Assembly (NCBI GenBank): GCA_959347315.1
Contig: OY365818.1
Coordinates: 7,308,394 to 7,372,393 of the forward strand
Origin: Bimastos eiseni
Taxonomy: Eukaryota; Annelida; Clitellata; Crassiclitellata; Lumbricidae
Direction: 5' to 3'
Length of the DNA stretch: 64,000 nt
Under the pieces are notes generated by a model. That model had not been told where the DNA came from, ran no database searches, and worked only from the letters and a program-made list of their open reading frames with translations. Positions 40,601-49,600 of the stretch are shown piece after piece (positions within the stretch are counted from its first letter, which is position 1; every line of letters begins with the position of its first letter). The translations under genes and the position numbers were made by a program.

Positions 40601-43600
40601 CTCTATAAATATCTAAGAATCCCGAATTCCTGATTAATCCTACATATGGTCATTACAGGCCAGTGTGAGGAAGCTCCAATGACACCAAGTGGCAAATGTT
40701 AGCACTCATCCCTTGACCAAACTATCCACACTCCAAGCACGGTGGCATACACGCACACGTGTGCACCCACACATTGCTCTTTACCCCCTCCACCCCCACC
40801 CATCTTCTCTGTTGAGGGAGACCGTTCTGTACACAGCATCAAGCGTTAATCAGTGGACTGCCAAGGAAAGCAGGAGACCTGCTGAATTATTAATTTCAAT
40901 TACAGGATATCATGGATAAACATCAACACATCGTCGCATGTATACAGTCCCGGTTAAGGTCAAAATTTATCACTCGACATTTGAAACCGAAATTGGTCGA
41001 AAAGGCGCTCTAAAAGGAGCCTTGTGCACATCATCCAAATGTCTCTTGCAGGCAATGATTCCTTATTCAAACTTAACGGGGAGACGAGTTTGTTATACCA
41101 ATCATAAAGAAAAGCACCCTGAGTTATGACGAGGCCGTGCATCCACTGTCCTATGAAGCTGTGGACACAGAGCCTTAATAAACGCCTAAGTGTCTCGACT
41201 GTTTGGCTTCAGACTGGCTGGGTGTAGGGCTATGCTATGTGAAATTCACCACACAGATGTTAGAGCTGTTCCCTGCAAGCATACAAATCGGAAACGAAAA
41301 ATGATGTGAAGCCGTCAGATAAAACCGTCACCTGACAATTACATGACCAGCAGCTGTAAGCAAGCTTGATCCAGAAGATCAATCGCAACGAAGAAACGAG
41401 GCATTTCCAATATCAATCACGTCCATCAAAACTCATTCCATGCAGCCAATGAGCTGATATTTACATCACACGATCGAAAGGCTTCGAGAATAAAATGGAA
41501 GAACGCCACTTGAAGAAAATTGGGTTTAAATGGAGGAAAATCCAGCCACCGACGAACTTGTAATATATATACATATATATATATATATATTTATTTATTT
41601 ATATCTTTTCTGCTGACGCAGCAAATGACATTCATGTACAAAGACTAAAAAAAATGAAAAGTTCACATTCCAATTGAAATAAATGATGCACTTTGGCTAT
41701 TGCAGAAATAAAACTCTATAGGTATGGAGTATCTGTTGTCTTTAATGGGAATCTGAAACGGGTGAGCCCTGGTTAGGAGATTGTAGGTGCCCCGTGCAAT
41801 CGGAGGATTCCGATTGCACGGCCTCTTTTGTTTGTGTATGTACATGTAAGTTGACCTGTTTTCCGCGACTAGAAGGTTCAAGCGAATTTGTAAATATGAA
41901 AGAAATCTCGATCTACTAACATCTCCATATCATAAAAACAGGGTTACAGTTTCTCTGAGGCAGTACAGCAATTTATTAAATTGCTTCTGCCGATAAGATC
42001 ACAACGCGGTTTAATACATGGAACCGTTTAGGCACCGCCCGAAATGGATTGTCCGATCCGGACTGATAGACGAAGCATTACCAATCTCCGGCTTCGTGCA
42101 CGCTAAAGATCTACATCTAATCTCTGGAACAGTAGTCACACGACAAGCCGAAGCACGACCAGGACAATCAGATGTCCGTGTTTGCAGAAATGCTGCAGCA
42201 AGGATGGCTGAACACGTCGAAAATGCCACAGAAGCGAACAAGTGCAACGGCTGTAAAACGCACCGATGCACGCTTACAGCAGAACCGACAAGAAGTCGCT
42301 CAGATGGTTCGCGGTCTGTGCTAGATGCCCTGCTAATTCATAACTCAAAGAAACTCGAGCTCTGACAGGCAGAACAACGGCAGGCATTGAAGATGGCGTC
42401 AAAGCAAGCTTTAAAGTGATGTCCAGCGGAATAATAAGGATGTCACGATGTCACCAGCTGTCCGTCAATTACGGCAATTCAATCTGGTCCTTTGGAAAAC
42501 GTCTGCTTATGAGAGAATTTCGACCTCAGCTGTCCACAAATTCTAAACCGCATTGGGTAACGTTAAAGCTGCAAGCACCTTGATATCAATTCAACTTTAG
42601 ATTTGGCGAACAGTGTGAAAAATAGCTGTTACGCGGCGCATGTTTGCGTGTAGGGCCTAAGTAAACGGAAATTATGATAGAGCAATAAATTTCATGCAAT
42701 CCAAATTCTGCTCAAGGTTTATCTCGACTGTTGAAGCTGAACAAGTTAAAGTAAAAACATGGGTTTTTCGAGAACTTTTTTATTGACTTTTGGTAATCTG
42801 GTAGAGGTCGCAATCGATCCATTTACTAAAGAGATCATTTATGATGTGAACTTGCCAGAGTGGAACTCGTTAATGAGGACTCGTTCGAGTGGCTAAATGA
42901 TATTTAATTGTGTGCATTTTTTTCAATTTATTTCTCAACTTTTGAGTTATGTCCGTAAAACTTAATACGTTACGTTGTCATCCAAGCGGTATGTGTGCAA
43001 AATTTCAGCTCTGGGAACATACCGAAAAAAGAGTTGAAAGAATTCTGACGAACCGATGATTCAACGTTCATAACAAACTTTACGCAAACCAAGTTAAAGA
43101 AAGAAGGTAAAAACAATCATACTTAGCAACAATATCATAGCCATTGATTTGTGAAGCATTAGGGTAGGAATGCTGTAGCGCAGAGTCATAGGGTTTTAGA
43201 ACATTAGGGCAGAAACTATGATGCACAAGAGTTATAGACTTGTGAAACACTAGGGTAGAAATTCTTAGGTGCAAGAGTTATATTCTTGCGAAACACTAGG
43301 GTAGAAATTCTTAGGTGCAAGAGTTATAGACTTGTGAAACACTAGGGTAGAAATTCTTAGGTGCAAGAGTTATATTCTTGCGAAACACTAGGGTAGAAAT
43401 TCTTAGGTGCAAGAGTTGTACACTTGAGAAATATTATTTAGGGCTCATGGAGAACCTTGTGGTGGAAGTATATAAAATGCGGGCTAGAATTGGTTGCTGC
43501 ATTTTTACTTGACTTGGTAGGGATACATGTAGACTCAGTAGTAATATTATGTTTGTGGAGAAATGATAAACTGCAATCAGAGACCAAACAAATGTTTATG

Positions 43601-46600
43601 AATCAGTAATTCTGAGGTAGCCACATGATGGAATGTTAGATGTTTTGACCTTAGCATTTGAAGGGTGGTGATCGATCCCCTCCCTAGCCGTCTTCTCTTC
43701 CCACTGACAGTGTATGGTCAATGTACTCGTTCTAGCTGAGTGGGCTAGGGGGTAAGGTTGGAGGAGAACCCTGGTAGGGATTAGAGGGTGCTCGATCTTT
43801 TCAAACTCTAGCCTTGCAGATGCAGAGCAGTATGTTGCTTTCGTATTCTGTGTCACTTTCGTATGATGATGGCTGGCATTCCATCACAAAAGCATTTGCT
43901 AGGTCTTCAACTCTTTCACAAGAGCTTTCTGTTCTATTGTTTCCATCAGTTTCAAAAGCACTACAATCACTGGAGACAGACTCAGACAGACACAAGAGGT
44001 ACCAAATAAACAGACCAAATACTGTTCTTGGCAACCCGTTTAGAATGTAATTTAAAAAAATTGTAAAAGCAATGAGCAGTTCTGACAGCGCTTCCTGTCC
44101 TGACTCCTGAGGCACAATTAAGAGTGGTAGACAATAAACAAATTACATATTTATTTATTTATTAGCGGAATTTATAGAGCAACTCTTCAAGAACATCTTC
44201 ACTATAAGCATATTCCACTGGCAAAACAAAAAATTACCGAAAGATCATAGAGGTTCATGCCTTCCAATCTGTCAGGTTGGTGCAAATCAGTATGCAAAAA
44301 CTGGGGCTCCCATCAGTGTACTTAGAACCACCCTGTTAATTCATAGCACGTCATTGTGGCATCAATGTTAAAAATATTAATAAGCCAAAACCGGAACTTA
44401 ATCATAGGCAAATGGAAACGCCTATGGGTAGATACTTATAAAATATGGCCGCGTTCAAGTCGAGGAGCCTAATGAAGAGATTCCTCGCCGACAGGATGCT
44501 CTTCAGCAAGCGAAAAGGTTGATGAAAAGAACATAAAGGACCTGTGCTTTCATCTGCGCGAAAATCCTGCTGATAATATATCCGCAAGGCAGTGCCACAA
44601 AAATGGCCACCCAGAGGTCGGAAGCCACTCCTGAGCATTCACACCAGCGCAATATAACGCCACGCCCGGCACCACGCGGGGCATCATTTGACTTGCATAA
44701 ATTTTGCAGAGCACTCACAGCTTTTCCGACCATTAGACAATGGACAGAGCATGACAGTTGTTATTGATTAGAACAGCAGGGCAGGTAATCACCCAAGTGG
44801 AATAAAATTAATGAATATTGTAGCAGCCGCGATAGCAACGTCAACAGCAGTGGCAGTAGGAGCGGCACCAGCCCAATAATTTAAAGCATCACTCTGGCAC
44901 CGAGAGCACAGAACTAGCAAAAATGCGGCAAACGATTGGTATATGCTGAAACGGGTAATTTTGTATGCCTGTAGTGCTTTTATGGGTCAAATAATGAGCA
45001 AAAACCGACCAGACTGTGCATATTTTATGAACAAGCTATGCAAACTTAATGTAAGGTAATCCTATCTCAAAGAGTCGCCATTGTCCTCTGACCTGTGTAA
45101 ATCTAAAAGAAAGTAGAACAGGAAATTGGTAGGAAGTCCTTCTCTGGTTCGCTAAATAAATGATGAGAGACCTTAACCAATAGATTGGACCGCAAAGAGG
45201 CAATAATGCACCAAATACAGCAAGATCATATTATCTTCATGATACAGTAAGAGTCCAGTCAGATTTTACCTCATACCAAAGCCAACACATGTCAGAAAAG
45301 CCTCAGAAATGGCCTACAAATAGGCCAACTAACTTCACCTTAGAATCTCAACAAATGACTTCAATTTCAAAATTTAACAACATAACATAGAAGTTAATTG
45401 GCAAGTGGCTGTTTAACAACGCAATGTTATAACAAAGGTGATTAACGTCACCCTCCTCCCTTCTCCATGATTGGGACTGGCACTGCTGCAGGTACAGGTA
45501 GGGTAGTGGTAGAGTTTTGCTACAAATGCCTCCAGTTAAACGAACCTCAACAGTGCCAATCATAACCCAAACACTATAACCAATTCAAGTTTCAAAGCTG
45601 GGTGATTACAAAGATCTTCTCAGCATAGTAAACCATTTTTCATGAGTTAATACAATTCTGGATTTTGCTGAACAATAAATCGGTCCTACTTATAACTAAC
45701 AACAATTTTCTTAACCAGTCTTAAAGAGAATCTATAATGTTACTTACTTAATGTCGCTAGAGCTCAGGAGTGAGGGGCCGGTATATTCGGTAGTTAAGTT
45801 ATAAGTTACCTTCGTGTTACAATTATAAAACTTCCTGCTTCTTGTATCCAATGTGAGAAAGGGCACACTGGGTGTTTTAGCAGGACCTCACTGCTGATCC
45901 CTTAGGGATTTGTTTATTTCTCCCTAATTCCTCCTCAACTGTCTTTCTGTTTCCCATACTTGTTCATTTTTAATGTCATCAATTTTTATCAGTTGAGGAT
46001 GTCAATAAAAAATGCTTGGTTATGGTTAAGTGGTTATGGTTATAAAGCCCAAAAAATTGTTGTATGGCCGAAATGCCTACATAGACACACACCAATCAAT
46101 TAAAAGACACACACCAATCAATTAAAAGACACAAACCAATCAATTAAAAGACACACACCAATCAATTAAAAGACACACACCAATCAATTAAACTACCAAC
46201 TTCAAGTAAAAGTCTTCATGTAAAAGTCCGAAGAAGCCAGGACACGCGATGGTGAGCTAACATAGAACTTAAAGACAATTCCTTGATGCCACAAACTGAA
46301 CTCAACAATTGCAACAAAAGCAGGAATGTCAGAAAATCCGTCCAAGACCACATTTGAGCAAACTCTCTCAATCCTCTGCCTTACATTCTCTGGATGCAGG
46401 AAGACGGGGAAAGGGGAAAACATGTTCACTGGGACAGTTTTTTGTGGATGAAACGAATCTAAAGCACTTATACATGAACTCCCCATGATATGAAAAGAAC
46501 ATTTTAAAAGAATCTTTCTGTACAGCTAAAAAACACAGCCATGCCGAAATGCTTCAGAAGAACAACAATTTAATTCCGCAAGTTGGATGTAGGTTTAGGA

Positions 46601-49600
46601 GCAACAGTTTCCATGACAACAAGTCATTGAGTACGTCTAATTAAAAAAAGCATCTTGAAAAGAGCAGTCATCATCATGCAAAGAAGTCACGAATGCAGCA
46701 GAGGTTATGACTTCCCTAGAGAATTGGAGAGATGGTACCAAAACATTAGAAGGCTCTGTATACAAGATGCAGGAAAACAAGCAAAGCCAACATCAGGATG
46801 GCTAATATATGGCTAATGGCTAAACATTTGCCATGGCTAAATGGCTAGCTACCTTTACAGTATTCTGCATCATCTGATGGTTACTTACACTGTCTATTAC
46901 AGTGTTTCCCAAACTGTGTTCCGCGGAACCCTAGGGTTCCGCGAGGTGAAGACATGGGTTCCGCGGAAAACCTGTAGTGTGAACAAAAGGAAGCCTTTTG
47001 CTTGACATCTGTGTTTTACTTTACATGCAAGAGAATTCATATGTTATCGATATTTGTGTTATTTTTCTGTCTCTATTAATCTAATCTTTGGCTAACCTAT
47101 AATTGTCTGCATTCTCTCAAGCGTTTGTACGTAGGCCTGCAACAGAATATGTTTAGTTTTGAACGGGGTTCCGCCAAAGCAATTAAAGATCAAAAGGTTT
47201 CCACGGCGAAAAAATATTGGGAAACGCTGGTCTATTAAGTGCCTTGGTTAATGGCTAACTACATTCGAAGTATTCTGCTTAGGCTAGTGGTATCCTACAG
47301 TATCTATTAAGAACTGAAACTATATTTGTTACCATCAGCTGTGGCTAATGGGTTAATCACATTCGTTATTACCATTCTGGCTAATGGCTAACTGCTGTTT
47401 CCAGTTCCCAACTGAAGCAGTTTGGTGTTAAATTGCAATGGTCTTTCATTTGGCATCTGGGAATCTGTGTTTGCTTTCAGAGAAATGCTGCATACCGAGT
47501 AGAATCAGTGAATTGCGAAATCATACATGCCATGCTCTTGCTCAGACGTTGAGTGTATTGCAACCCTCGCTTCCTAAGCGACAGAGGGCGCTTCTGTCTG
47601 TCTGTCTGTCTGTCTCTGTCTGTCTGTCTGTCTAACTCTTTCTCTCTCTTACTTTGCACTGCCAATGACATCTAGGCAATGGATTGTCGTTCCCGTTGAA
47701 TCCCCTTTCTCTTCCGGGTCATTCGAGTCCTCCTGCCTCCAGGAAAATATCAGGTCAGAGAGCGTGGGAGAAGGAGGCTATTATCCGTTGAGGAAAAGAA
47801 GGAGGATAAGAAGGAGATGGAGGCGGAGGAGGAGGAACAGCTGGAGGAGGACGAGGAGGAGGAGTAGCAGAAGCAGGAGGAGGAAGAAGAACAGGACAAG
47901 AAAGTGGAGGAAGAGAGGGGATGCTATTATCTGCTGCGGAAGAGGAAAGAGAAGGAGGAAGAAAAGGAAGAGGAGAAGGTTATCAGCGCAGAGATGCATT
48001 ATTAAATTATCACGCTTAGCTAGACGGAAGGCCTGTCAGTCTGCGACGACCCAACAATGGCAATACAATTCACTGACACCAAGACAAGCAGACTGTCAAT
48101 GCTGCTGCGGCTGCTGCTGCACAGCTGATGTTGATGACTCGACGGTGATGAAGATGATAATGAAGATGATGATGGTGATGATGCAGACTATGATGATGAA
48201 TAAGATAGTGATGACGATGATGATGAAGATGCAGATTAAGATATGATGATTAAGATATTGAATAAGATGATGATGAAGCAAGTGATGATAATGAGGTTAG
48301 TGATGATCACGATTCTGATGGTGATGCTGAAACTGGTGATGATTATAGGAAGCTACTGATAGTGTCATGATGATCAAAGAAAACAAGGTCATTAAACCTT
48401 CATTAAAGTAAAAGGCTACTGACACAGATAGAATATAAATCTCAAATCAAATTTCTCCTCTGACATGACTAGGGGTGGCATGGATTTGAACCACCAACAT
48501 CTCAATTGAGAGTCCAGCACTCAAACCACTGCACTATAGAGCACCCCCGATCAAATTAAACCACATATTAAAAAGTTATTCCAAAGTGCATGTAGACATC
48601 GTTTTCAAAACAAATTTCTAATTTTAAAAACGATCAGAATTTCACATCATGACTATACAAATTATCACACATAAAATTGAAATATTTTTCAAACTCACAA
48701 GCCATGAACTAGTCCCCCATAAGCTTCATTCCAAATCAATTATCGGAGGGCCTTCACTTTTAAAACAAAAAATGTATTGCCACAAATTTCACATAGTCTT
48801 TATGTCAAATAAACTTTGCCATATTATGCAGAAGGGAGGCCCAGAAGGGATGCAATCCCGCTGTTAGGGCCGCCAAATTTTATCACCTAGCCACTTTTGG
48901 AATATTGATATGTCATTGAATAGCTCTAGATAGACCTAGGTGATACGTTACACTGAGTAGGCACTATATGAGGTAGGCAATAACAATTTTTGTGAAATTT
49001 TCAAATTTTTAAAAAACGAACTATAATGTCGAAATCTGTGAGACGAATTAATTATTAAAGCTAAACAAGCAGGAGTTTTTGTGGTGTAGTCACACAGACT
49101 ACCGCCTGAATGACTGGAAAATGAGGTCATTTGCCAGCAGCACTAATCTGAGTAATGGCGTATGAAAGTCCACAGAATCTGTGGATCGGGCAGACACAGC
49201 TTACAGTCACGCACTTGATCGGGTCAATATTACCCTTTAATTCCCAGGCGACCTTCCTCAAACAAACCCATAAATATTCAGCTAATGATGATGAGATCTG
49301 GAGAGTAGTGCATGGGAGCCTCCCAGTGTCAAGAAATTTAAAACCGTCAGAAGAGAGGTAACAGTAAAGGCTGCGGAGTGGGGTTCAGTGCTAAGCGGTG
49401 AAAAAGATATTTAAGGGTGAGTGAAGGGTGCAGCCGTTACGGACATCTGTTCTGAAAGGGGGGAGAATGTCAGGCAAATCATGGAAACGGAAAGAACTTC
49501 AGACTTCCAATCATGGGCACGCTGTTGACTCAGCTGGGTTCTGCCTCACTTTCCGAACACAAGACTGTGTGCTTCATTTCAATTTTCAACAAAAGTAACG

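Noticed and set aside
46083..46192. Five regular 22-bp repeats resembling a CRISPR array
   Set aside because: Simple tandem repeat without spacers.
47665..48246. 193-codon Arg/Lys/Met-rich frame
   Set aside because: It is a translation of purine-rich and GAT repeats.
48470..48552. A working tRNA gene
   Set aside because: Boxes A and B are present but the anticodon stem pairs poorly, so a SINE head or pseudogene is more likely.
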